A DNA stretch of 64,000 bases from Arthrobacter sp. PvP023 (GTDB lineage: Bacteria; Actinomycetota; Actinomycetes; Actinomycetales; Micrococcaceae), in assembly GCF_017832975.1 (NCBI RefSeq), contig NZ_JAFIBI010000001.1, positions 4,464,001 through 4,528,000 on the forward strand, given 5' to 3'. Shown piece by piece: positions 51,979 through 60,691 of the stretch (position 1 is its first letter; each line of letters opens with the position of its first letter). Position numbers and translations under genes: made by a program. The notes under the pieces were generated by a model, which saw nothing but the letters and a program-made list of their open reading frames with translations, ran no database searches and was not told where the DNA came from.

Positions 51979-52197
51979 GGTGACCGGCCAGCTCCCCCTC
52001 TCCCCCGGGATGTTTGCCTGCTGGCGGAGCAGCGCGTAGCTGTGCCCGACGGAGCCGGGGCAACCCGAAGGGCAAGCAGCGGATGGGTTGTGGGAGGAAA
52101 TAAGCGCAGCGCCGACACAAGGCATCGGCTGCGCAGCCGTCCGCAGGACGGTTGAGCCGGTGGAGCGGACACGTACGATCCGCAGGACAGCAGCAAA
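51979..52197 (-). promoter_or_regulatory. Conserved structured leader of the DprA-like gene (copy D)
   Basis: Ends 47 bp before the ATG. Same elements as copy P: GGTGACCGGCCAGC with C-rich box (51979-52008), CGACGGAG (52047-52054), a long-range arm pair CCGGGGCAACC (52055-52065) with GGTTGAGCCGG (52150-52160; 9 of 11 pairs), CCC-GAA-GGG mini-hairpin (52064-52072) and GGAGCGGACACGTAC (52162-52176). It also contains CGGCTGCGCAGCCG (52126-52139), a perfect palindrome, and CCGTCC-GCA-GGACGG. The sequence between box and ATG is also conserved. Confidence 0.7.
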
Positions 52198-52411
52198 AAT
52201 AGAAAAATGCTTTTACAGTCCGAGCGAAGTGAGGTCCGTGCAGTAGACCTGGGCGCTAGCTGGGCGAGGGCCGGAAACCGGATTCTTCAGACAGCGCGTG
52301 GTTTCCGGGCTACGTTGTGGTGCTCGCGCGTTCAGCACCGGCTTGCTGGTGGCGGGCCGTCTTCTTGCAGCGCTAAGTGGCACTCCCAGCAGGGGGCGCC
52401 GCAACGAAACC

Positions 52412-52985
52412 TCACATGATGCGCCTTTGGAGCTCGCGGTAAACAGTCGTCCGTGAGACCCGGAACAGTTCGGCCAGTTCGGCCTGCGTGTGCTCGCCGG
52501 CGTCGTGCAGTGTCAGGAGATGATCCCGCTGCGTCTTGGACAATTTTGGCTGCTTGCCCTTCAGCCGCCCCTTCCCTTTGGCGACCGACATGCCCTCGCG
52601 GGTGCGCGCCCGGATTGGATCCGCCTCAAACTCTGCCACCATTCCCAGGACGTTGAACAGCAGCCGTCCTACGGGGTCAGTCGGATCGTGGGTGCTGCCG
52701 CCGAGACTAAGCACAACACCCTTGGCCGTCAGCTCATCGGCTATATCCCGGGCATCGGAAAGAGAGCGCCAGCCGGTCGAGCTTGGTCACCACGAGCGTA
52801 TCGCCGGCCCGGCATGCCGCCATCGCTTCACGGAGTCCAGGGCGCACCCGGTTAGATCCCGTCAGTCCGTGATCAACGAAGATCTGCTTCTCTTCAACGC
52901 CTAGGGCAAGGAGAGCGTTTTGTTGGGCGGTTAGGTCCTGGTTGTTTGTCGAGACCCTGGCATAACCGATCTTCATTCCAGTCAT
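52412..52985 (-). pseudogene. Serine resolvase, frameshifted
   Basis: The N-terminal half (KIGYARVSTNNQDLTAQQNA ... TKLDRLA) is in one frame from ATG 52985; the C-terminal half (LSLGGSTHDPTDPVGRLLFN ... ELAELFRVSRTTVYREL) is in another. The frames join near 52764-52773, where CGGCTGGCGCTCTC lacks two bases of an expected GC run. Close relative of the intact resolvase at 38255-38848. Confidence 0.88.
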
Positions 52986-53208
52986 GAGGAACAGGGTTGC
53001 AGTAATCCCCCGTCACCGTGCATTTGACCGTGTGGGTCTTACGTACATGGCCTGGGCCAGTAACTGCACGGGACCTGCGGCACGTTTCCTGGGCACGGTG
53101 ATCGACCGGCTTACGGGCGGTATGCAAGGTGAGCGGCGATCGAATCGGACCGCAATAGTAGGGTGCGAGGTGAACCAGACGGGCAGGCTTGTAGGCGAAG
53201 GGGGAACC

Positions 53209-54075
53209 GTGATCTCAGCGCTCAATCAACTCGTCGATTTCATCGACGGTCACCTCACTGAGGAGATCGACATTGATGACTTGGCGGTCAGTCTCGGCAC
53301 AACGGAGTACCACCTCCGCCGAATGTTCTCATCGCTGGCCGGTATGCCGCTCTCCGAGTACGTCCGCAGGCGCCGCATGACGGTGGCTGCAACGGACGTT
53401 CTCGAAAAGGGCGAGCTGCTGGCAATCGCGGTGCGGTATGGCTACGGCTCGACCGAGGCTTTCAGTCGGGCATTCCGATCAGTGCATGGCGTCGGCCCCG
53501 GCGACGTGCGCCGGGACGGAGGCCCCCTTCGCACGCAGCCGCAGCTCAGGTTCCGCCTGACCGTAGAAGGGAACACCACAATGGACACTCGCATCGCAGA
53601 TCGGCCGGCATTCCGACTCATCGGCCATTCGGCCCGCGTGCCGCTTATCTACCACGGCCCAAACCCGCACATCCAGGCGCACATCGCCTCACTACCAGCA
53701 GCAGAGCACGCCCGGCTCAAGGAATTGAACAACACAGACCCCGCTGGCCTGCTCCAGGTGAGCGCCGACGTCGACCCGGACTACACGGAGGGCAGCGAGC
53801 TGACCTACCTCCATGGCGTCGCCGTCACCGAAACTACAACGGTGCCCGAGGAGCTCGACGCGATCGAGGTCCCCGCGGGCATCTGGGCGGTGTTCCACGC
53901 CGAAGGGGCGTACCCGGCGGTTCTGCAGTCCGTCTGGGCCTCCACTGCCACCGATTGGTTCCCGTCCAACCCGTGGCGACTGCGCCCGGGCCCCTCGATC
54001 GTGGCAGTCCTTGATCGCGCCGCCGACTTCAGCACAGCGAGCTGCGAATTGTGGCTCCCAGTAGAACGCGCCTGA
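53209..54075 (+). CDS. AraC-family regulator with GyrI-like effector domain
   Basis: 288 aa from the GTG at 53209 (AAGGGGGAACC ahead); the open frame extends ~75 codons upstream but without a ribosome site. AraC DNA-binding domain at residues ~10-105 (DIDDLAVSLGTTEYHLRRMFSSLAGMPLSEYVRRRRM, AIAVRYGYGSTEAFSRAFRSVHG), then a GyrI-like small-molecule-binding domain (RPAFRLIGHSARVPL, IEVPAGIWAVFHAEGAYPAVLQSVW). Such regulators respond to drugs or hydrophobic compounds. No target operon is evident next to it. Confidence 0.9.
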   Translation: MISALNQLVDFIDGHLTEEIDIDDLAVSLGTTEYHLRRMFSSLAGMPLSEYVRRRRMTVAATDVLEKGELLAIAVRYGYGSTEAFSRAFRSVHGVGPGDVRRDGGPLRTQPQLRFRLTVEGNTTMDTRIADRPAFRLIGHSARVPLIYHGPNPHIQAHIASLPAAEHARLKELNNTDPAGLLQVSADVDPDYTEGSELTYLHGVAVTETTTVPEELDAIEVPAGIWAVFHAEGAYPAVLQSVWASTATDWFPSNPWRLRPGPSIVAVLDRAADFSTASCELWLPVERA

Positions 54076-54249
54076 CGGATCAGCCCGCCTGCAGGACAAT
54101 GATCATGCCGGCGGGCGCACGGCTTACTTTCCTACGGGGTTCGAGTGCCCGGTGAAGGATCCCCATTCGGGATGGCTGCGGTGGGCGGACTCCGGATTTA
54201 GTTGCTACGGTGCCTGCACCATGGCGGGGCCTTGAAGTGAAAGGCTTGG

Positions 54250-55140
54250 CTACTGCCCGGGACGGTTAGGAACGTCGGCGTCCCATGTCAGGTCTGCTTC
54301 CTCGTTCACGGGCAGCGCTTCGATGGCGGGGTCCCGCACTAGTGCCGATACGAGTTCATGGCTGCCGGCGACCACCGTGGAGTCGAAGTCTATTTCCGTC
54401 ACCACGACCCAGCTTCTGTCCGCCGGCCACAGGATGCTCGGTGACTGCGGGAATTGCGGGGAATGGTGCCAGGGCGCTTGATTCACCCACCCGGGGTGAC
54501 GGTAAAACTGTGGCGCAGCATTGAAAAGGTAGTAGGCGCGCCCCGGCAAGTTCAGTGTTTCTCCGTTGACCACCTCTGCCGGTAGAAGGCCCGAACCAGG
54601 TCCGGTGTCCAACGCGGCAGAATCGGAAGTTTTTTCCAGGGGAGTCCAGTCATTTGAAAAAGTGAGCTGGGCATAGCCGATGGAACTTGTTAGGCCTCCC
54701 CATCCTTCCCATATGGCGGACACGCCCTTGGCAGGCGTGGAGGTGTGTTCACAGAGGCGGGCAGCCACTGCTGCCAGTATGTCCGGTGCGAGGTTGCCGG
54801 TTAGGGGTTCCGAGTAACGCCAGCCCTCGCTGTCCAGTATTTCCTGCCGGCTCGGTGCTTGCCCAAGGAGGCGGTGGAATTGGGCTAATGGGTGCATCTT
54901 GGTCCCGAACGCACCCGCCACGACAGACCAGCGGACCTGTTCCTCGTCGAGGGGGAAGACGTCCGTCCGGGGATGTCCGTGCCACGTGCCGGTGTCCTGC
55001 GGGCGATCCCGCGTCACCTGATGGAAGATCCTGGCGTAGGCGGGGTAGCCCCGTGGCACGACAGCGTGCATGTCATGCCACACGGTATCCATCAATGGCT
55101 TGAGCCATTCACCAGGGGCAGCATCGGGCAAGGATTCCAT
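54250..55140 (-). CDS. Conserved hypothetical protein
   Basis: 296 aa, Trp-rich soluble protein of unknown function. Notable segments: LPDAAPGEWLKPLMDTVWHDMHAVVPRGYPAYARIFH, a central WEGWGGLTSS, and YYLFNAAPQFYRHPGWVNQAPWHHSPQFPQSPSILWPADRSWVVVTEIDFDST-like blocks towards the C terminus. No signal peptide or metal motif recognised. Single transcription unit. Confidence 0.8.
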   Translation of the reverse strand: MESLPDAAPGEWLKPLMDTVWHDMHAVVPRGYPAYARIFHQVTRDRPQDTGTWHGHPRTDVFPLDEEQVRWSVVAGAFGTKMHPLAQFHRLLGQAPSRQEILDSEGWRYSEPLTGNLAPDILAAVAARLCEHTSTPAKGVSAIWEGWGGLTSSIGYAQLTFSNDWTPLEKTSDSAALDTGPGSGLLPAEVVNGETLNLPGRAYYLFNAAPQFYRHPGWVNQAPWHHSPQFPQSPSILWPADRSWVVVTEIDFDSTVVAGSHELVSALVRDPAIEALPVNEEADLTWDADVPNRPGQ

Positions 55141-55252
55141 GGCGTCAGCCTAGTCGCCGTATGAGCGCTCCAACCCCCGTCTCTCCTGACCACCCTTGTA
55201 CCGCATGGGGATTCCCGATTCGAACGGTCAGCGGTGATGGTAGTCAGATGGA

Positions 55253-55492
55253 TCAGGATTTTCCGCTGGCGTTGCAGCGGGCTGCGTGGACAGTCACGCC
55301 GACACTTACTAACAAGCTCAGGAACAGGGCCAGGAATCCGGCTGCGGCGGCGACATAGTAGCTTGCCGGATCGGGCACTGTATCGACTACTGGTTCCATG
55401 TAGAACCAGATGGTGGAGCCGGCGCTCACACCCAGCAAAGCGATCACGCCAGTCAGGAGCCACGCGGTTATAGCAAGAATGACCATCTTCAT
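55253..55492 (-). CDS. Small membrane protein
   Basis: 79 aa, GGGGGAG just ahead of the ATG. Two hydrophobic helices (VILAITAWLLTGVIALLGVS and AAAAGFLALFLSLLVSVGVTV). Unknown function. Confidence 0.7.
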   Translation of the reverse strand: MKMVILAITAWLLTGVIALLGVSAGSTIWFYMEPVVDTVPDPASYYVAAAAGFLALFLSLLVSVGVTVHAARCNASGKS

Positions 55493-55631
55493 ATCTCCCC
55501 CAATTTTGGGCCGGCTGCAACCCGTTGTGCCCTGATCCTAGCCGTGGGCATAATTTCGGCGGATGTGTCCCGGTGAGGGTTCGGCCCCTGGGGTGGGGGA
55601 AGACAGCGAGAGGTGCCTGTAAGAATGGGGC

Positions 55632-56354
55632 ATGCACGCGCGTAACTTTCCGATCAGACGGCTGGCCGAAGACCCGGCCCACGTTCTCGACCGCGGTCGG
55701 TGGCCTGGTGTCCTGCCTCCTGTCGCCCAGGTTCTAGACCAGGGGCTCGACCTGACTCCTGCCACTATCTTCGTAGGCGAAAATGGGTCGGGAAAATCCA
55801 CTCTCGTGGAAGCCATCGCGCTGGCTTATGGTTTGTCTCCTGAAGGCGGATCTACAGGGGCCCGCCACAGCACCAGGTCTACCGAATCCGTACTCGCCGA
55901 TCACCTGCAGCTTGTCCGAAACGCCGGCGCGACAAGACGCGGCTACTTCCTGCGGGCTGAAACCATGCACGGCTTCTTCACCTACCTCGAGAAAAACCCG
56001 AGCACCTCGGGTCCGGACATCTCGTTCCACGACATGTCACACGGAGAATCGTTCTTGGAACTGGCAGTGGATCGCTTCCGGGGACGCGGATTGTGGGTGC
56101 TCGATGAACCGGAATCCGCCCTGTCCTTCGCAGGATGCCTCAGCCTCCTGGCGGTCCTAAAGGATCTTCTTGCCGAAGGCTCCTCGCAAGTCATCATGTC
56201 CACACACTCCCCAGTTCTTGCAGCACTTCCCGGCGCACAGATTCTCGAAGTCGGCCCCTGGGGACTTCGGCAGCAGGAATGGTCGGACCTCGATTTGGTT
56301 TCCAACTGGCGATCATTCCTGGACTCACCTGAAAGGTACCTGCGGCACCTCTAA
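55632..56354 (+). CDS. Small ABC-type ATPase (AAA_21-like)
   Basis: 240 aa. Walker A GENGSGKSTLVEAI near residue 50, signature MSHGESFLEL, Walker B GLWVLDEPESALS and switch His in IMSTHSPVLAALPGA. No membrane partner and no coiled-coil arm, so a soluble OLD/RecF-like or chaperone-like ATPase is more likely than a transporter. Stand-alone gene; some relatives are defence or DNA-repair components, which is not provable here. Confidence 0.85.
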   Translation: MHARNFPIRRLAEDPAHVLDRGRWPGVLPPVAQVLDQGLDLTPATIFVGENGSGKSTLVEAIALAYGLSPEGGSTGARHSTRSTESVLADHLQLVRNAGATRRGYFLRAETMHGFFTYLEKNPSTSGPDISFHDMSHGESFLELAVDRFRGRGLWVLDEPESALSFAGCLSLLAVLKDLLAEGSSQVIMSTHSPVLAALPGAQILEVGPWGLRQQEWSDLDLVSNWRSFLDSPERYLRHL

Positions 56355-56375
56355 GGCAGGTCCGTTCAGGGTTGG

Positions 56376-56624
56376 CTAGGGACGCTCCACGCGGTCGGCA
56401 ACGATGGAGAATTCATCCTGCTGCGCCTCATGCCAGCTGACCATTACGTCCTCGCCGGGGACAAGCTCAAGAAACTCATTCTCCCTCTGAACGATGCTCG
56501 AAAAATGGGCGAAGCATTCTGCGGCCACTCCCTCAATTTGTATAGAACCCCACCCTTCCTCGCGGTACCAAGTCTTCACGGTTCCCTTGCTCAGAGGCAT
56601 ATCCATGTCACCGATGATAGCCAC
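56376..56624 (-). CDS. Divergent cold-shock-domain protein
   Basis: 82 aa from GTG 56624 (AGGAACGAA ahead). Pattern KGTVKTWYREEGWGSIQIEG ... CFAHFSSIV ... LVPGEDVMVSWHEAQQDEFSIVADRVERP follows the CspA order but the RNP1 aromatic residues are changed (EGWGSI instead of GFGFI). Probably an OB-fold nucleic-acid-binding protein. Converges with the ATPase gene. Confidence 0.75.
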   Translation of the reverse strand: MAIIGDMDMPLSKGTVKTWYREEGWGSIQIEGVAAECFAHFSSIVQRENEFLELVPGEDVMVSWHEAQQDEFSIVADRVERP

Positions 56625-56821
56625 TTCGTTCCTGGCCCTTTTCGGCCGCTGATGGTGGAAGGCCGATCCTCCGCCCGGTAAGGGTTCGGCTCACGATCCC
56701 CAGCGTGACGCCACTGGGGCATCGCTGACGTGGAAGCTGCGCTCGTTAACCGGCGTCTAGCCCGGAGCTCGTCCCACGGCGGAATCTGTACGCACGACTT
56801 TTTCGGTGCAACACTGCGTTG

Positions 56822-57055
56822 ATGAAGATCCTCGAGTGGTGGCCTCTGGTCGATGCGGAAACACGCGGCTGGCTCATTGAGCACAACGGCGAGCCGCTGC
56901 CGCCGCATGTCATCGCCGACATCATGGCGGCTACGGGCGGCGCGACCGATTCTGGGTGGTGGGCTGGCGAATCAGCAGACGGTCCCCAGCTTTCCGACGA
57001 GGCTGTGGATTGGATCGAGGCTGTCGCCAACGATGAGGAGCCGACTACCGGCTGA
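56822..57055 (+). CDS. Small hypothetical protein, DAETRGWL family
   Basis: 77 aa. Contains LVDAETRGWLIEHNGEPLPPHVIADI and an acidic tail. The first part resembles the N terminus of the protein at 62189-62548 (LDSETRTWLLENPGCLVVPRTVSAKI), suggesting a small paralogous family. Function unknown. Confidence 0.6.
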   Translation: MKILEWWPLVDAETRGWLIEHNGEPLPPHVIADIMAATGGATDSGWWAGESADGPQLSDEAVDWIEAVANDEEPTTG

Positions 57056-57121
57056 TATCTTCCTCCGCGTCCCGCTGAGCGTTCCAAGACCGACGTCGCA
57101 CTGGCCGCTGGCGGAACCGAC

Positions 57122-57440
57122 TTACGCAACGTTCTGAACCAGAGATTGGGACTCAGGCGCCGGCTTGCCTGTTCGCGGCCCGAGCGGCCTGGTGAGGGTG
57201 GACATGCTCACGCTGAGAGTCTCCGCGATCTCCTGCAGTTTCTTTCCCTGACGCCGCAGGTCCCTGGCTGCCGCAAGTTTCGTCGCCGGGTCATCGCCGG
57301 CGGACGTCCGCCGAGTCGTCCCATGGCTTTCGCGGCCGCTAACCCTGCCCTCGTGCGTTCGGACAATCGGGAGCGTTCGTACTCTGCCAGAGACGGGAAC
57401 ATGTCGAAGATCAGCTTCCCGTGCGCGCTGGTCGTGTCCA
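57122..57440 (-). pseudogene. C-terminal fragment of a serine resolvase
   Basis: Reads LDTTSAHGKLIFDMFPSLAEYERSRLSERTRAGLAAAKAMGRLGGRPP in one frame, then DDPATKLAAARDLRRQGKKLQEIAETLSVSMSTLTR in another, ending at TAA 57122. The catalytic N-terminal half is missing and the two parts are separated by a frameshift. A third, unrelated resolvase relic in the window. Confidence 0.8.
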
Positions 57441-57808
57441 GCCAGGGTTTCGGCTCACGATTCCCTTACGGGACAGCTCCATCCCGGGGTCTCACAACCT
57501 CAGTGCCGCGTATCCCCAGGGTTTTGCGATGCCGTCGCGGGCACCGCAATCGCGAGGCTTCCGGCGGCGACAGCGATCACCGCTCTAGTACGGTCAATGG
57601 TCTTGCGACACTTCGGGGATTCTCTGGAAAGAGGCTGGAACTAAAATGACCAAACTATCAGCGCGGACAAGGGGCTTGACTGGGCAGGGATGTCCATAGC
57701 ATCAATGAATTCAAAAGGATATTCAAGCGCCCGTTTCATTAGGTGTGGGGCACGACTGACCGGCTCGGTTCCGGTGGGCCCCAGCTCGCTGCAGCAAGCC
57801 TTTCGGAC
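57441..57808. other. Gene-free stretch, repeat copy at its left edge
   Basis: No convincing gene. It begins with AGGGTTTCGGCTCACGATTC (57444-57463), a near copy of AGGGTTCGGCTCACGATCCC at 56681-56700, exactly where the resolvase fragment starts. Confidence 0.4.
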
Positions 57809-58057
57809 TTATCTCTTGTCTGCGTTTTCCATGGCAGCCCGTCGAGACCTGGTGACTGCTAGTCCGGTAGCGCTTCCTGCTGCGGCCAGGAAGAAGAGCA
57901 GCACCAGCAACGGACCGGACATCCCTGGGAAGAGCGGGTTGCGGCCGGTAAGGAAGATTGAAGCCAGTAAGCCCACGATCGAGATGCAAAATATCAGACC
58001 TAGTGCTCTCTGGATGCGGCGCTGGCGAGTCGGCAATGACTTGTTAGAAGTAGTCAT
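57809..58057 (-). CDS. Small membrane protein
   Basis: 82 aa. Basic N terminus (SLPTRQRRIQRAL), two hydrophobic helices (GLIFCISIVGLLASIFLTG and PLLVLLFFLAAAGSATGLAV), basic C-terminal tail. Unknown function. Confidence 0.7.
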   Translation of the reverse strand: MTTSNKSLPTRQRRIQRALGLIFCISIVGLLASIFLTGRNPLFPGMSGPLLVLLFFLAAAGSATGLAVTRSRRAAMENADKR

Positions 58058-58312
58058 GGACTTATTCTATCCGGTTGACTGTTAGCAAAATTGACAAGCT
58101 TGTAAATAATGGGGGAGTTTGCATTAAAATACGAAAGCTTGTTGGAATTCTGTCTGCTGGATTTCTCGTCGTCGCTGGCGCCACTGCTACTTCGCTGATG
58201 GAGGCGAAAGAGGCCTAAGCCTCGATTTGTGGGTACTCACAAGAGGTCCGCACCTACAACTCCATGCTCGCCTGGCTGGGTGTCGCATCCATACTCGTTC
58301 CTTGGGGGGAAC

Positions 58313-58762
58313 ATGAAAATGATCAAAACAATGCTGACTGCCACCCTTGTCGCAGGCCTCACCGGATGTTCCTACACCGGTGCACCGGAGGACTCGGCAA
58401 CCGACAGTCCTGTCGACCCCACCTCAACCTCCACTCCCGCACCGGAGAGCGGCCAGCCGCAGGTATTTGAGGGAAAATTCGTGTCACAGGCAGCCATGAC
58501 GCGCGGCACTGTCACCCTGACGGTAACTCCCTCGAAGGTGGAACTGGAACTGGCTGAGTTCTCGACCGGAGACGCCGAGGATCTGTACGTGCATCTCAAC
58601 CCTGGCACGCTGGAGCCTTCGGCCATCGGAGAACTCGGACTAAATACCCCGTAGACATTTGTCGTGGCACCCCTGAAGTCCCGAATGGCAACCCAGTACT
58701 ACGATCTGACGGCCGAGTGGCCGTCTCTGCCGAGGACAGGAAGCGTAACCATCTACAGATAA
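58313..58762 (+). pseudogene. DM13-domain lipoprotein interrupted by an in-frame TAG
   Basis: From ATG 58313 (GGGGGGAAC ahead) a lipoprotein signal with lipobox LTGC is followed by a Ser/Thr/Pro linker and a DM13 domain (VFEGKFVSQAAMTRGTVTL, AEFSTGDAEDLYVHLNPG). The frame stops at TAG 58652-58654 after 113 codons, but the same frame goes on (FVVAPLKSRMATQYYDLTAEW ... GSVTIYR) to TAA at 58760-58762, completing the domain. A single point change therefore truncates it, unless the stop is read through or is a sequencing error. Confidence 0.8.
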
Positions 58763-59007
58763 GCTCAGAGTTGGAACTGAAACCAGACCGCCCAGGCGTG
58801 AATCACTATCTTCCCGTTGGTCGTGGCTTCCCCGTTGGCGTTTCAATCCTCCGAACGCCCATTCTTGGCCGCTATGGGCGATATGTGCTGAAGTGCGCAT
58901 TTTTCGGTCGGTCGGGGTTCTCGTTCCATGACTCGCTGAAGGTGAGCATTTGCACCTGCAGTAGGCTTGCGATGTCTTCGGACAAGCGAATCTTTGGGGG
59001 AAGAACT

Positions 59008-59172
59008 ATGGATATTGTCGTGGCTGCCGTATTTATGGCCATTTTCTTTTATGTCCTGTATGGGGTTATCCGTGCGGCGACGCGCGACGGAATCATTGCT
59101 GCCCGGCAAAGCTGGAAGGCTGATGCTACTCAGGATTTCCAAGAGGTGACGCATGACGAGCCCGCATCTTGA
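59008..59172 (+). CDS. Small single-TM protein
   Basis: 54 aa from ATG 59008 (GGGGGAAGAA ahead). One hydrophobic helix (VVAAVFMAIFFYVLYGVI) and a charged cytoplasmic tail. Overlaps the start of the DUF1990 gene by 20 nt; probably co-translated. Confidence 0.6.
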   Translation: MDIVVAAVFMAIFFYVLYGVIRAATRDGIIAARQSWKADATQDFQEVTHDEPAS

Positions 59173-59626
59173 CCAGTGGACTCTCAGCGACCACAATTAC
59201 CGCCGTTCAGAAGTGACGGCTTTCGTCGGGAGCGGCGACGTGGTTTGGCAGCGTGTCGCTCAGGAAGTGCTCCTCTGGAAGATAAAAACCGCGAGTGGGT
59301 TTCTCGTAGACCCCCCGGGCCCTGTATCGCCGGGCGACCGGGTCGTCGTAACTGCGCGCCTGGGTGGCCTCACCGTCGTCGAACCAGTCCAAGTCATCGA
59401 CGTGGTCCAAGAACCCGGGAGATCCGGGTTTTCGTACCGCACCATGCCTGGGCACCCCGTCGATGGAGAGGAAGCGTTTTTCGTTCACCGTCGTGGCGAG
59501 GAAGTGCACCTCACCGTTCGCTCGCTCACGCGAGCGGCATCACGACAGCCATGGCGGCGACTCTTCCCGCTCCTCCTGATTGCACAGCGGCTTGTTCGGA
59601 GGCGGTACCTACGCGCGCTGCGGTGA
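59153..59626 (+). CDS. DUF1990-family protein
   Basis: 157 aa. Family-typical AQEVLLWKIKTASGFLVDPPGPVSPGDRVVV, GFSYRTMPGHPVDGEEAFFVHR and a C-terminal LLIAQRLVRRRYLRALR. The family fold is unclear and its function unknown; full domain length is present. Confidence 0.85.
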   Translation: MTSPHLDQWTLSDHNYRRSEVTAFVGSGDVVWQRVAQEVLLWKIKTASGFLVDPPGPVSPGDRVVVTARLGGLTVVEPVQVIDVVQEPGRSGFSYRTMPGHPVDGEEAFFVHRRGEEVHLTVRSLTRAASRQPWRRLFPLLLIAQRLVRRRYLRALR

Positions 59627-59880
59627 CGGACGGAACGGCTGCAACCGGGGGCCCGGCCTGTGCACTGGGTTGATTGACGCTGTTCCACAAGGGGTTCCGT
59701 TCCCTCGAACCGCTCGTTCTTGGCCGCTGTGGGCTCGTTGAAGCGGAAGGCACCGCGAGTCATCGTGGGCTGCCATCGCTGATGGGCTTCAGGATCCGCC
59801 ATGTGCCGAGGCTACAAGCGGCCTCGAGATTTGCGAAGCAATCCCCTGGATTGGTGGCTCCTGTGACTCGCGGCGCCTTT

Positions 59881-60417
59881 TTATCCGTCGGTAATTCTTA
59901 CGCCGGCGACGGCCCCAGTCCAAGGACCCGTCGGGTCGTGTCGCATCAGCATTGCGGCGACGTATCCCTCCTGCAACTCAACAACCTGCGACAAGGCGCC
60001 TGAGCAATCAAGATCGAGCGACAACAGCTCCTTTGACCCGGGGCGGGAGAGGAACACCTGCGCGTCCGGAATACCCACGCAAGCCGCCGTGACGGTGTAC
60101 CGGCCAGCGGTCTGCACTTTTACGGTCTTGCTGAAACCAACCCCTGGTCCGTCGGCAGGGCCGGAGTCTTCAAGGAGCACGGAGCCTTGGGCCACTGCGA
60201 GGCTCTTCTCCAGTTCGGCGTAGTTGCGCGTTTCGGCATCCAGTATCTCCGGACCCTTCGTTGGGACGGAAGGAGCGGGGCGACTGCTGCGTTCCGCGGT
60301 TGCCGTCGGATCGCCGACATCCTCATAGGTGCAGGCTGCCAGGACACCTGCCAGCAGCATGCTCAGGACTGTCGCCGCAGCACTACGGACTAGTCTCGTT
60401 CCCCCACGACCTGACAT
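59881..60417 (-). CDS. Lipoprotein of unknown function
   Basis: 178 aa. Lipoprotein signal VRSAAATVLSMLLAGVLAACTYED; a Pro/Thr/Ser linker; then a beta-rich domain with KTVKVQTAGRYTVTAACVGIPDAQVFL and a VVELQEGYVAAMLMRHDPTGPWTGAVAGVRI ending. Probably an exposed cell-envelope protein. Confidence 0.8.
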   Translation of the reverse strand: MSGRGGTRLVRSAAATVLSMLLAGVLAACTYEDVGDPTATAERSSRPAPSVPTKGPEILDAETRNYAELEKSLAVAQGSVLLEDSGPADGPGVGFSKTVKVQTAGRYTVTAACVGIPDAQVFLSRPGSKELLSLDLDCSGALSQVVELQEGYVAAMLMRHDPTGPWTGAVAGVRITDG

Positions 60418-60691
60418 GGGCTGAGTCTACGGTCCGTTCGCCGAAAGGCAAGTCACACGCGTTCCGATAGCGTCGTGATCCCAAAGCGGCGAAGAGCGTG
60501 CGGAATGGGTGGCATCAAAAGAACGTCAACTGCCGATTTCCTCTAAATCAGGGTTGCAATAATCGTCGAGAGGACGGTGGCGATTCCAGTGGCTATCGCG
60601 GGCCTGTTCCACTGGGAAATGGTGCTTCCTTGTTCAGTCGAGTCCAGGCTCGCCTCTGGAGCTAATCAGTCCGCTTTGGTAGCTTCAACGC

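Noticed and set aside
58123-58218. 31-codon signal-peptide-like frame starting at ATT with GGGGGAG in front
   Set aside because: No standard start codon; may be a decayed secreted peptide gene but cannot be supported.
60545-60650. Short minus-strand frame ending in a hydrophobic helix (AIATGIATVLSTIIATLI)
   Set aside because: No usable start codon and no ribosome site.
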